From Streptomyces caniscabiei (GTDB lineage Bacteria; Actinomycetota; Actinomycetes; Streptomycetales; Streptomycetaceae), in contig NZ_JABXWI010000011.1 in the NCBI RefSeq assembly GCF_014930365.1, forward strand, positions 62,001 to 126,000: a stretch of 64,000 nt of DNA, read 5' to 3'. Positions 32,727 to 42,477 of the stretch are shown piece after piece. Numbering within the stretch: the first letter of the stretch is position 1; each line of letters starts with the position of its first letter. The position numbers and the translations under genes were made by a program. The notes under the pieces were generated by a model. The model saw only the letters and a program-made list of their open reading frames with translations. It was not told the DNA's origin and did no database searches.

Positions 32727-34871
32727 ATGACAGGCAACCGGGGCATCGGGCACCTCGTCTGCGGACGGCGCGCCAAGTGGGTCGTGCTGGGGCTGTGGCT
32801 GGTGCTGCTGTTCGTCGTGGCGCCGTTCGCCACCAAGCTCACCGACGCGCAGGACAACGACGCCGCCTCGTGGCTGCCGGGTTCGGCGGAGTCCACGCAG
32901 GTGCTGGAGATCTCCGAGGGGTTCCGGCCCGAGCAGATCCCGGCCGTGGTCGTCTACGCCCGGGAGAGCGGGCTGACCGCCGAGGACCGGGCGACGATCG
33001 AGGCGGACGTACGGGAGCTCAGGCAGCTGACCGCCCACAAGATCATCGGCGATCAGACCCGTGGTCCCGTCTACGACCGCGCGGTCGACCCGAGGGCCGC
33101 CCAGGTCTACGTGCCGATCACGATGGACGAGAAGGGCTGGGAGCGGATCGCGCCCGCGGTGGACTCGATCCGGGACGACGTGGGTGAGGGCGGCGACGGG
33201 CTCTCCGTGCACATCACGGGCCCGGGCGGTACGTCCGCCGACTTCTCCGAGGCGTTCGAGGGCATCGACTCCACGCTGCTGATGTCGGCGATGGCCGTCG
33301 TCATCGTGATGCTCCTGCTCACCTACCGCAGTCCGACCCTGATCCTGGTGCCGCTCCTCGCGGTCATCGCGGCCCTGTTCACGGCGCAGGCCCTGATCTA
33401 TCTGCTCGCGGAACACGCCGGCCTGACCGTGAACGGCCAGAGCGCGGGCATCCTCACCGTCCTCGTCTTCGGCGCGGGCACCGACTACGCCCTGCTGCTC
33501 GTGGCCCGCTACCGCGAGGAACTGCGCCGTCACGAGGACCGCCATGAGGCGATGGCCCTCGCCCTGCACCGGGCCGGCCCCGCGGTGCTGGCGTCCGGCG
33601 CGACGGTCGTGTTGAGCATGCTGGTGCTGCTGGCCGCCGAGATGAACTCCACGAGCGGTCTCGGCCCGGTGGCGGCCATCGGCGTCGCGATCGCGCTGCT
33701 GGCGATGATGACGCTGTTCCCCGCCCTGCTGGTGATCTTCGGCCGGTGGATCTTCTGGCCGGTGATCCCGCACCTCGGCAGCGCCGACCCGACCGAACGG
33801 GGTGTGTGGGCCCGGATGGGCCGGCGTTTCTCCCGCCGCCCCCGCACGGTCTGGGTGGCGACCGCGGCCGCCCTCGCGCTGTGCTCGCTGGGCCTGATCC
33901 AGCTGCGCGCGGAAGGCATCAGCAACGCGGACGCCTTCACCGGCAAACCGGACTCGATCGTCGGCCAGGAGGTCTCGGCACGCTACTTCCCCGCGGGCAG
34001 CGGCGATCCCCTGGTGATCATCAGCAACCAGGCGCAGGCCCGGGAGGTGGGCCGGGCCGTCGCCGACACGGAAGGGGTCGTGGCGGACTCGCTCGGTCTG
34101 CCGCCCGGCACGAAACCCGCGAACGACGGCAAGGTCCTCTTCGAGGCGACCATGTCCGACCCGGCCGACAGCGAGGCCGCGAAGGACACCGTCGAGCGGG
34201 TCCGGGACGCCGTCCACGCGGTGCCGGACGCGGACGCCCAGGTGGGCGGCGGTACGGCGGCGTTGCTGGACATGGACGAGGCGACCACCCACGACAACAT
34301 CCTGATCATCCCGCTGGTGCTGATCGTGGTCCTGCTGATCCTCTGTGCGCTGCTGCGCGCCCTGATCGCGCCGCTCCTGCTGATCGGGACGGTCATCCTG
34401 TCCTTCGCCGCCGCGCTCGGCATCAGCGCGCTCGCGTTCAGACACCTCTTCGACTACGCGGGCGAGTCGACCGACTTCCCCCTGTTCGTCTTCGTGTTCC
34501 TGGTCGCCCTGGGCATCGACTACAACATCTTCCTGACCACCCGCATCCGCGAGGAGGCCACCCACCAGGGCACCCGGAAGGCCGTGGTGACGGGCCTCGC
34601 GACGACGGGCGCGGTGATCACCTCGGCCGGCCTGGTCCTCGCCGGCACCTTCGCCGCCCTCGGCACGCTCCCCATGGTCGCCTTCGCGGAGATCGGCTTC
34701 GCGGTCGCCCTGGGCGTCCTCCTGGACACCTTCATCGTCCGCTCCGTGCTGGTCACGGCCCTGTTCCTGGACGTCGGCCCGAAGGTGTGGTGGCCCCACC
34801 GGCTGGCCCGCGAGGACGGCGGCGCCGCCCCGCCGCCGAAGGAACCAGCGGCTACGCCACCCGGCGGATGA
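32727..34871 (+). CDS. MMPL/RND-superfamily membrane transporter
   Basis: 714 aa. Two homologous halves each have a hydrophobic helix, a large extracytoplasmic loop and a five- to six-helix bundle. GTDYALLLVARYREELRR (first half) and GIDYNIFLTTRIREEATHQG (second half) are the conserved MMPL repeat motifs carrying the proton-relay aspartates. These proteins export lipids or small molecules. ATG 32727 follows GGAGG. Its last 20 bp overlap the 3' end of rsmB on the other strand. Confidence 0.92.
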   Translation: MTGNRGIGHLVCGRRAKWVVLGLWLVLLFVVAPFATKLTDAQDNDAASWLPGSAESTQVLEISEGFRPEQIPAVVVYARESGLTAEDRATIEADVRELRQLTAHKIIGDQTRGPVYDRAVDPRAAQVYVPITMDEKGWERIAPAVDSIRDDVGEGGDGLSVHITGPGGTSADFSEAFEGIDSTLLMSAMAVVIVMLLLTYRSPTLILVPLLAVIAALFTAQALIYLLAEHAGLTVNGQSAGILTVLVFGAGTDYALLLVARYREELRRHEDRHEAMALALHRAGPAVLASGATVVLSMLVLLAAEMNSTSGLGPVAAIGVAIALLAMMTLFPALLVIFGRWIFWPVIPHLGSADPTERGVWARMGRRFSRRPRTVWVATAAALALCSLGLIQLRAEGISNADAFTGKPDSIVGQEVSARYFPAGSGDPLVIISNQAQAREVGRAVADTEGVVADSLGLPPGTKPANDGKVLFEATMSDPADSEAAKDTVERVRDAVHAVPDADAQVGGGTAALLDMDEATTHDNILIIPLVLIVVLLILCALLRALIAPLLLIGTVILSFAAALGISALAFRHLFDYAGESTDFPLFVFVFLVALGIDYNIFLTTRIREEATHQGTRKAVVTGLATTGAVITSAGLVLAGTFAALGTLPMVAFAEIGFAVALGVLLDTFIVRSVLVTALFLDVGPKVWWPHRLAREDGGAAPPPKEPAATPPGG

Positions 34872-36279
34872 GGGCGAGATACATGGCGTCCGTCCCGTGC
34901 ACATGCGGCCACAGCTGGACGTCGGGCCCCTCTCCCAGCGCCGGTACGCCCGCCAGCAGCGGCCGCGCGTCGATCAGGTCGGCCGCGTCGCCGTAACTCT
35001 TCAGCACGTCGTCGACGACCGCGCGGGTCTCGGCGAGATGCGGCGAGCAGGTGGCGTAGCCGACGACCCCGCCGACGCGCACGGACTCCAGCGCGGTCCG
35101 CAGCAGCGCCCGCTGGAGCGGGGCGAACCCATCCAGGTCCTCGGGCCGCCGCCGCCAGCGCGCCTCGGGGCGCCGCCGCAGGGCACCGAGCCCCGTACAG
35201 GGCACGTCCATCAGCACCCGGTCGAACGCCCCCGGCCGCCAGGGCGGGCGCGTCCCGTCGGCGGCGATCACCTGGTAGGGCCCCGGATTGCCGTCCAGGG
35301 CCTTGGCGACCAGCCCGGCCCGGTGCGGCTGCTTCTCGGAGGCGAGCAGCACGGCCCCGCGCTCGGCGGCGAGGGCGGCGAGCAGCGCGGCCTTGCCGCC
35401 CGGCCCGGCGCACCCGTCGAGCCACGCCTTGTCGGGTCCCTCCACCGGGGCGTTGGCGAGCGCGAGCGCCACGAGCTGGCTGCCCTCGTCCTGCACACCG
35501 GCCCGGCCCTCCCGTACGGCGTCCACGGCACCCGGCTCCCCGCCTTCGGCCAGCCGCACGGCGTACGGCGACCAGCGCCCCGCCACCGCGGACTCCTCCC
35601 GGAGCAGTTCCTCGGCGGTGGACCGTCCGGGCCGGGCGACGAGGGTGACCTCGGGCCGCTCGTTGTCGGCCTCCAGCAGATCCTCGATCCCGGCGCGCCC
35701 TCCGCCGAGGGAGTCCCACAGCGCGGAGACGACCCAGCGGGGATGCGAGTGCACGACCGCGAGATGGTCCTCGGGGTCGTCCTCGTAGGGCGGCGCGACC
35801 CGCTCCAGCCAGCCGTCGAGGTCGTGCTGCGCGACCTTGCGCAGCACGGCGTTCACGAACTTGGCCCGCCCGTCGCCGAGCACGACGCGCGCGAGTTCCA
35901 CGGAGGCCGACACCGCGGCGTGCGTCGGGATCCGGGTGCCCAGCAGCTGGTGGACACCGAGGCTCAGCACATCGAGCACCGGCGGGTCGACCTCACGCAA
36001 CGGCCGGTCCACGCACGCCGAGATGACCGCGTCGTACGTCCCCTGCCGGCGCAGCGTCCCGTACACCAGCTCGGTCGCCAGCGCCGCGTCCCGCCCGTCG
36101 AACTTGTCGGGCCCCTCCTTCTCCCGCGCCCGGCGCAACAGCGGCGGCAGAACGAGGTTCGCGTACGCGTCCCGTTCGTCCACGGCCCGGAGCGCCTCGA
36201 AGGCGAGCATACGGACGGGGTCCTTCTGGGGACGGCGGTACGGCTTGCCCGGCTTGCGCGGACGGGACTGCTCACTCAC
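34852..36279 (-). CDS. rsmB: 16S rRNA cytosine-C5 methyltransferase
   Basis: 475 aa. An N-terminal NusB-like RNA-binding domain (about 25-165) precedes a Rossmann SAM methyltransferase with LDGCAGPGGKAALLAAL, the catalytic DVPCTGLGALRR (motif IV) and TCSPHLAETRAVV (motif VI). It methylates C967-equivalent of 16S rRNA. GTG start. It follows fmt after 140 bp on the same strand. The gene ends overlap the convergent MMPL gene by 20 bp. Confidence 0.94.
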   Translation of the reverse strand: MSEQSRPRKPGKPYRRPQKDPVRMLAFEALRAVDERDAYANLVLPPLLRRAREKEGPDKFDGRDAALATELVYGTLRRQGTYDAVISACVDRPLREVDPPVLDVLSLGVHQLLGTRIPTHAAVSASVELARVVLGDGRAKFVNAVLRKVAQHDLDGWLERVAPPYEDDPEDHLAVVHSHPRWVVSALWDSLGGGRAGIEDLLEADNERPEVTLVARPGRSTAEELLREESAVAGRWSPYAVRLAEGGEPGAVDAVREGRAGVQDEGSQLVALALANAPVEGPDKAWLDGCAGPGGKAALLAALAAERGAVLLASEKQPHRAGLVAKALDGNPGPYQVIAADGTRPPWRPGAFDRVLMDVPCTGLGALRRRPEARWRRRPEDLDGFAPLQRALLRTALESVRVGGVVGYATCSPHLAETRAVVDDVLKSYGDAADLIDARPLLAGVPALGEGPDVQLWPHVHGTDAMYLALIRRVA

Positions 36280-36419
36280 GAAAAAGGTGCTCCGGATACG
36301 GGACGAGATACCACGGCCAGGGTACGCCGCGGGCGCGGAGGACAGGACGTCGGCCGCGTGGGTTCACGGGCAGGGGGCGACGAGGCCGGACAGAAGCCGC
36401 CTCTGATCGAGCCACTCGG

Positions 36420-37352
36420 TCAGTCTCCGACCGACTCTCCGGGCTCGATCCGTACCCCGCGCGCCCAGTCGGCGGCCCGCATCGGCTTCTTGCCCTGCGC
36501 CTGCACCCAGAGCAGTTCCACGGCGTACGACCCGGTCCCGACGTGCACGTGCTTCTTGCCGACGTCGAGCGCGCCCGGGGCGAGCTCCGTCCGCTCCGGC
36601 ACCGGCACGACCTGGACGAGCTTCAGCCGCTCCCCGCGGAAGGTCGTCCACGCGCCCGGCGCGGGCGTGCAGCCGCGCACGACCCGGTCGACGCGCAGCG
36701 CGGGCGCGGCCCAGTCGATCCGGGCGTCCTCCACGGTGATCTTCGGCGCGAGGGTGATCCCGTCGGCGGGCTGCGGCACGGCCTTCAGGGCGCCGTCCTC
36801 GATGCCGTCCATCGTGGCGGCGAGCAGCCCGGAGCCGGCGAAGGCGAGCCGGGTCAGCAGGTCGCCGCTCGTGTCGGTCGGCCGGATCTCCTCGGTGACC
36901 GTCCCGTACACCGGCCCGGAGTCGAGTCCTTCCTCGATCAGGAAGGTGGAGGCTCCCGTGATCTCGTCCCCGGACATGATCGAGTGCTGCACGGGGGCGG
37001 CGCCGCGCCAGGCGGGGAGCAGGGAGAAGTGCAGGTTGACCCAGCCGTGGACCGGCACGTCGAGGGCCACCCGGGGCAGCAGGGCGCCGTAGGCGACGAC
37101 CGGACAGCAGTCGGGCGCGATCTCCCGGAGCCGCGCGAGGAACTCCTCGTCCCGCGGCCGGTGGGGCTTCAGCACCTCGATGCCGGCCTCCTCCGCCCGC
37201 TGGGCCACCGGGCTCGCGACCAGGTGACGCCCCCGCCCCGCCGGCGCGTCCGGCCGCGTCACGACCGCGGCCACCTCATGCCTCCCCGACGCGATCAACG
37301 CGTCCAACGCGGGAACAGCGACCTCTGGGGTACCGGCGAAGACGAGCTTCAT
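36420..37352 (-). CDS. fmt: Methionyl-tRNA formyltransferase
   Basis: 310 aa. It formylates initiator Met-tRNA. The N-terminal MKLVFAGTPEVAVPALDAL, the catalytic segment VNLHFSLLPAWRGAAPVQ (Asn-His) and the IMSGDEITGAS region with the catalytic Asp, plus a C-terminal OB-like domain, are all present. It is divergent from the small HTH gene at 37662, upstream of rsmB. In many bacteria fmt sits with def and rsmB; def is not in this window. Confidence 0.96.
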   Translation of the reverse strand: MKLVFAGTPEVAVPALDALIASGRHEVAAVVTRPDAPAGRGRHLVASPVAQRAEEAGIEVLKPHRPRDEEFLARLREIAPDCCPVVAYGALLPRVALDVPVHGWVNLHFSLLPAWRGAAPVQHSIMSGDEITGASTFLIEEGLDSGPVYGTVTEEIRPTDTSGDLLTRLAFAGSGLLAATMDGIEDGALKAVPQPADGITLAPKITVEDARIDWAAPALRVDRVVRGCTPAPGAWTTFRGERLKLVQVVPVPERTELAPGALDVGKKHVHVGTGSYAVELLWVQAQGKKPMRAADWARGVRIEPGESVGD

Positions 37353-37661
37353 GAATGTCTGACGGCCTCTCGGACGAAAGTTCTACGCCCCACGCGACCA
37401 CGGGGACAACACCCCAGTCTATGTTCCACCCTCACCACCCCGACGGCCCGCGGCACGCACGGACGGCCCGCGGTCGCCGACCAGTCCGGACCCCAGCCGC
37501 AGCGGGGGCGCACCCCCGCCCACGCGCCCCACGCATATGCCCCCACGCCCCCACCCCGTTACCAGCGGAGCGAATTCGCGTTGGTCAAGAAAGAGTTGAC
37601 CGATACGCGCCGCACTCGCGGCACCTCCCCTTATTTCAACGCCGGTTCGAGAGGCTTGTTC
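37353..37661. other. 309-bp divergent region between fmt and the HTH gene
   Basis: No supported gene. It carries a GGTCAA-N7-TTGACC inverted repeat (37583-37601) and the palindrome GCGAATTCGC (37570-37579) just before it. The rest is CCCC-rich sequence. Confidence 0.55.
37583..37601. promoter_or_regulatory. GGTCAA-N7-TTGACC inverted repeat
   Basis: Perfect 6-bp arms (37583-37588, 37596-37601), 61 bp upstream of the HTH-gene start. The right arm also looks like a -35 hexamer. Possible autoregulatory operator. Confidence 0.35.
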
Positions 37662-38231
37662 ATGGCCGACCACGCAACCCACGACGCCCAGGCTCGGGCC
37701 AGCCTGCACTTGCTGGTGCGGGACATCGAGCGGGTCCGCCGGCAGGTGGACGCACTGCGCACCCTCACCGCCCAGTTGGGCAACGTCTACCGCCCGCGCC
37801 GCTCCGGCCCCTCCACGGGCTTCGTCGTCTACGGACGTGCCCCCGCCCCGACCGTCCGCCTCGCCCAGGAACTGCGGGACAGTGTCGAGACCCTGGTCAC
37901 GGCAGCCGTGGACTTCGACCGCTCGCTCGGTTTCTCATGGGACGCGGTGGGCTCGGCCCTCGGAGTCACCAAGCAGGCCGTTCACCGCCGTTACGGCGCC
38001 CGCCGCGCAGCCGCCCAGGCCGCCGCGGAAGCGGAACGCACGGGTGATCCCCAGGGCAGTCGCACCGTCAACGTCGGCTCCGGCATCCCCACGGTCCCGG
38101 CGGCCCGCTCGATGCCCGCCCCCCTCCCGGCACCGGTGCCCGCGCACATGCCGACCCAGCCGACGTCGGGCAGCCCCACCCTCCGCGACGACGTGAGACC
38201 CACGGCCTTCCCCGGCCCGCGCAACGGCTGA
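37662..38231 (+). CDS. Small Streptomyces HTH-containing protein of unknown function
   Basis: 189 aa. A conserved-looking core has RDIERVRRQVDALRTLTAQL (coiled-coil-like) and a helix-turn-helix SWDAVGSALGVTKQAVHRRYG at about 87-107. The last ~60 residues are proline/alanine-rich and disordered. It may be a DNA-binding regulator. The ATG follows GAGAGG; longer frames upstream are not supported. A strong terminator follows. Between fmt and priA it belongs to a conserved neighbourhood, but no role is known to me. Confidence 0.75.
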   Translation: MADHATHDAQARASLHLLVRDIERVRRQVDALRTLTAQLGNVYRPRRSGPSTGFVVYGRAPAPTVRLAQELRDSVETLVTAAVDFDRSLGFSWDAVGSALGVTKQAVHRRYGARRAAAQAAAEAERTGDPQGSRTVNVGSGIPTVPAARSMPAPLPAPVPAHMPTQPTSGSPTLRDDVRPTAFPGPRNG

Positions 38232-38242
38232 CCACACGCACC

Positions 38243-38273
38243 TCTGCCTCCCGGTGTCCGACCGGGAGGCAGA
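38243..38273 (+). terminator. Terminator after the HTH gene
   Basis: A perfect 13-bp stem (38243-38255 with 38261-38273; left arm TCTGCCTCCCGGT) closes on a 5-base loop, 12 bp after the stop codon. There is no long T-run. Confidence 0.7.
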
Positions 38274-38410
38274 CTCATGCGCCCCTGCCTTGAGGCGCCC
38301 TCCCCACCGGACGCCGGACGGCAGACGCACCCCGGAAAGCCGCCCCCATGCCTGGGCACCCTGCGCCGGGCGGCACTCTCCAGCCGGGCCCCACTACCCG
38401 CCCGAATCCA

Positions 38411-38460
38411 CTCGGCCCGGCCCACCCCACCTCGGCCCAGCCCACCTCGGCCCAGCCCAC
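38411..38460. repeat. 15-bp tandem repeat abutting the priA stop
   Basis: CTCGGCCCAGCCCAC occurs in tandem at 38431 and 38446, with a one-base variant at 38411. The array ends exactly at the priA stop codon. Confidence 0.7.
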
Positions 38461-40659
38461 TCAGCCGATGTCCAACGGATCCACCCGGATCCGCACCCGC
38501 GCCCCCTCGTTCACCCCACGCGCCATCCGCGCCGCCTGCGCGCTCTTCAGCGCACCGGCCAGCGCCGCCCCACTCCCCGGCGGCACCCGGATCAGCGCAC
38601 GCTCCCAGGGCTCGCCGGCCCCAGCCGCCGACACCGCGGGCCGCCGTGCTCTCCCCCCACCCGTCGCAGGCCCCGCCCCGGTGCCGGGGACCGCCGGCCC
38701 GGCCACCGGCACCGGACCCAACACCTCGGCGTCCGGCGGCAGTTCGACCGCCGCCAGGAAGTCGGCCACGGCCTCGACAGGACCCGAGACGGCCGCCATC
38801 CGCGACACCGGGGGGAACCCCAGCTCGGCCCGCTCGGCGAGTTCCCGGACCGCGTGCCCGACCGGGTCCCACCGCACCAGCGCCTGCACCGGCCGCAGCG
38901 TCGGCTCGGCGACCACCACGACCGTGCCGCCGGCCCCCTGGTTCCGTACGAGCGCGGCCGCGCCGATCCAGCGCCGCAGCGCGTCCTCCCCGGCCCGCAG
39001 ATCGGGTCGTCCGAGCATGGCCCAGCCGTCGAGCAGCAGGGCTGCCGCGTATCCGCCCTCGGCCACCGGTTCGGCCCCGGGCGTGCTCACGACCAGCGCG
39101 GGCGTCCCCGGCACGGTGTCGAGCACCTGCTCCCGGCCGGAGGTCCGCACGGGCACGGCGGGAAAGGCCCGCCCCAGCTCCTCGGCTGTCCGCCGGGCCC
39201 CCACGACCTGCGCCCGCAGCCGGTTGCTCCCGCATTCGGGGCAGTGCCAGCCGCCCTCCTCACGCCCGCACCATCCGCACAGCAGCGCCCCGGCGCCGTC
39301 CTGCGCCGCCAGCGGCCCCGCACAGTGCCGGCACCGGGCCGGCTCCCGGCACCGCGCGCAGGCCATCCGGGGCACATACCCACGCCGGGGCACCTGCACC
39401 AGCACGGGCCCGTCCCGCAGCCCGTCCCGCGCGACCTGCCAGGCGAGACTCGGCAACCGCGCCGCCCGAGCCGCCTCGTCCCGCGCGAGATCCGTGTCCC
39501 CCACGGTCCGCACCAGCGGCGCGGCGGCCCGCACCTGCTCCCGCCCGGCCACGATCGGCGCGGCCCAGCCGCTCTCGACGAGCTGGGCGGCCTCGACCGT
39601 GCAGCTCCAACTCCCCAGCAGGAAGCCGCACTTGTCCCGGGTCGCCCGTAGCTCCAGCACCTCGCGCACATGGGGAAAGGGGGCGTTGTCGTCGCTGTGA
39701 CTGGCGTCGCCGTCGTCCCAGACGACGACCAGCCCGAGGTCCCGCACCGGCGCGAACATGGCCGCCCGGGTCCCCACCACAGCCCGGACCGCACCCCGCC
39801 GCACGGCCAGCCACTCCCGGTAGCGCTTCTCCTGCCCCGCGTCGGCGGTCAGCAGCGCGTGCCGCCCCTCCCCCAGCAACTGGCCGAGCGCCTCGTCGAC
39901 CCGAGCCGCGGGCCGCCCGGCCGGTACGACCACGAGCGCACCGCGCCCCGACGCCAGCGTCGCCTGCACGGCCCGCGCGATCTCCTCGGCCCACTCCGGC
40001 CCCGGCAAGGCGGTCCACACGGCCCGGGGCGCTCCCCCGCCGGCCAGCGCCCGCAGAAACCCCTCCCCGCGCCCGTACCGCAGCCAGGACCCGGGCTCGG
40101 GAGCGGCGGGCGGGGGCGCGGGCTCGCCCATCTCCACGGCCTCCGCCCGGCCGTGCCGAGGCGGAACCGCCAGCTGGAGCACATCCGCGAGGCTCCCCGC
40201 GTACCGGTCCGCCACGGCCCGTGCCAGCCCCAACAGCTCGGGCCCCAGCACCGGTTCGGGGGAGACGACCTGCGCGAGCGCGGCCAGCGGACCTGAGTAG
40301 TCCGACTCGGCGACCCGCTCGACGAGGAACCCGTCGATCAGCGAGCCGCCCTCGCGCCGCCCCTGGCGAACGTTCCGCCCGCCGGCCCCGAACCGCACCC
40401 GCACCCGCACCCCGGGCTGGGCGTCCGCGTCCAACTCCTCCGGCACCGCGTAGTCGAAGTACCGGTCGAGATGCAGCACGCCCTTGTCGACGAGCACCCG
40501 GGCGACCGGCAGCTCCTTCGCCAGCGCCGCCCCCCGCCAGGTCCGCGGCTTCGCCCGCGGCACCTTGGCCTTCCGGACGGCCTCCCGCACCAGCGCCAGC
40601 TGCTCCGGCTCCCCGCCTCCCGCCGCGCCTCCGCCCCTGGTCCCATCCTCGCTGCTCAC
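38461..40659 (-). CDS. priA: Primosomal protein N' (PriA), helicase motifs degenerate
   Basis: 732 aa. PriA's DNA-binding N-terminal domain (VLHLDRYFDYAVPEELD), helicase-like core and eight zinc-binding cysteines (CARCREPARCRHC; LLCGWCGREEGGWHCPEC) are present. The Walker A lysine motif is missing: the equivalent stretch reads ALPGPEWAEE. The DExH box has become VVWDDGDASH. It therefore should not hydrolyse ATP, as known for actinobacterial PriA-like proteins. It is thought to act in replication restart. GTG 40659 has a strong GGGAGGATGAGG site. Confidence 0.9.
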   Translation of the reverse strand: MSSEDGTRGGGAAGGGEPEQLALVREAVRKAKVPRAKPRTWRGAALAKELPVARVLVDKGVLHLDRYFDYAVPEELDADAQPGVRVRVRFGAGGRNVRQGRREGGSLIDGFLVERVAESDYSGPLAALAQVVSPEPVLGPELLGLARAVADRYAGSLADVLQLAVPPRHGRAEAVEMGEPAPPPAAPEPGSWLRYGRGEGFLRALAGGGAPRAVWTALPGPEWAEEIARAVQATLASGRGALVVVPAGRPAARVDEALGQLLGEGRHALLTADAGQEKRYREWLAVRRGAVRAVVGTRAAMFAPVRDLGLVVVWDDGDASHSDDNAPFPHVREVLELRATRDKCGFLLGSWSCTVEAAQLVESGWAAPIVAGREQVRAAAPLVRTVGDTDLARDEAARAARLPSLAWQVARDGLRDGPVLVQVPRRGYVPRMACARCREPARCRHCAGPLAAQDGAGALLCGWCGREEGGWHCPECGSNRLRAQVVGARRTAEELGRAFPAVPVRTSGREQVLDTVPGTPALVVSTPGAEPVAEGGYAAALLLDGWAMLGRPDLRAGEDALRRWIGAAALVRNQGAGGTVVVVAEPTLRPVQALVRWDPVGHAVRELAERAELGFPPVSRMAAVSGPVEAVADFLAAVELPPDAEVLGPVPVAGPAVPGTGAGPATGGGRARRPAVSAAGAGEPWERALIRVPPGSGAALAGALKSAQAARMARGVNEGARVRIRVDPLDIG

Positions 40660-40706
40660 ACCCTCATCCTCCCAAACCCCACTGACAGCGGACGCCGCCC
40701 GAGAGC

Positions 40707-40895
40707 TAGGGCCTGTCGTTTGGATCATGCCGATTGCGGGCGACGGCTCCTGGTGGCTGCCGGTGAGCGGGGCGTGGCGCGTGCAGCTGCAAGGCGGAGG
40801 AGGGAGTCAACGCGGAGCGTTGGGGACCGACGACAACGCGGCAGATGTGCGCGCCACGCCCCGCGGCCCAGGCGTGATCCGAACGACAGGCCCTA
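40707..40895. mobile_element. MITE-like element with 23-bp terminal inverted repeats and TA duplication
   Basis: The left end TAGGGCCTGTCGTTTGGATC (from 40707) reappears inverted at the right end (40871-40895, complement TAGGGCCTGTCGTTCGGATC), with two mismatches over 25 bases. TA flanks both ends, as expected of a TA-target element. The interior (~140 bp) has no transposase. It is probably moved in trans by an IS that shares these ends. Confidence 0.8.
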
Positions 40896-40957
40896 CGCGG
40901 GCGGCCGGCCTCTCCGGGTCCCGCCCGGCGGTCCGTCGGCCAGGGAGTCGAGGAACA

Positions 40958-40999
40958 CGACGAGGCCCGGCGCCCCCGTGGGGACACCGGGCCTCGTCG
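40958..40999 (-). terminator. metK terminator
   Basis: CGACGAGGCCCGG (40958-40970) pairs perfectly with CCGGGCCTCGTCG (40987-40999) around a 16-base loop. It lies 30 bp after the metK stop. Confidence 0.75.
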
Positions 41000-41029
41000 A
41001 TCAGCCGGAGTGGTGGTGAGCCGGAGGGC

Positions 41030-42238
<1,209 letters not shown>

Positions 42239-42477
42239 AACGCTCCCTGGGGTTGCAGCGGCTGCTGGCTGATCATGGGCGGACGGGCTCGGGGGCTGCG
42301 CCCGGCGTCGTCCGAGAACAGTTTATCGGTCGGGCTCGGCCACCGGCTCACCTGTCTCGCCTCTCGGGAGCCCTGTGACCTGCGGCACGTGCATTCTGCC
42401 CAATGGCCGTCGCTGTCCGCCAGGGTCGCCACGCCCGAATGTGCGTGGTTCGAGTGAGGCGTGACGCGAATCCACTG

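Larger units (their letters stand above)
40660..41029. other. 370-bp gap between priA and metK
   Basis: Contains a 187-bp MITE-like element (40709-40893), then CGG-rich sequence, then the metK terminator (40958-40999). No gene. Confidence 0.65.

Noticed and set aside
42239..42477. SAM riboswitch in front of metK
   Set aside because: I looked for the conserved SAM-I/SAM-IV core blocks and did not find them; only a promoter-like element is visible.
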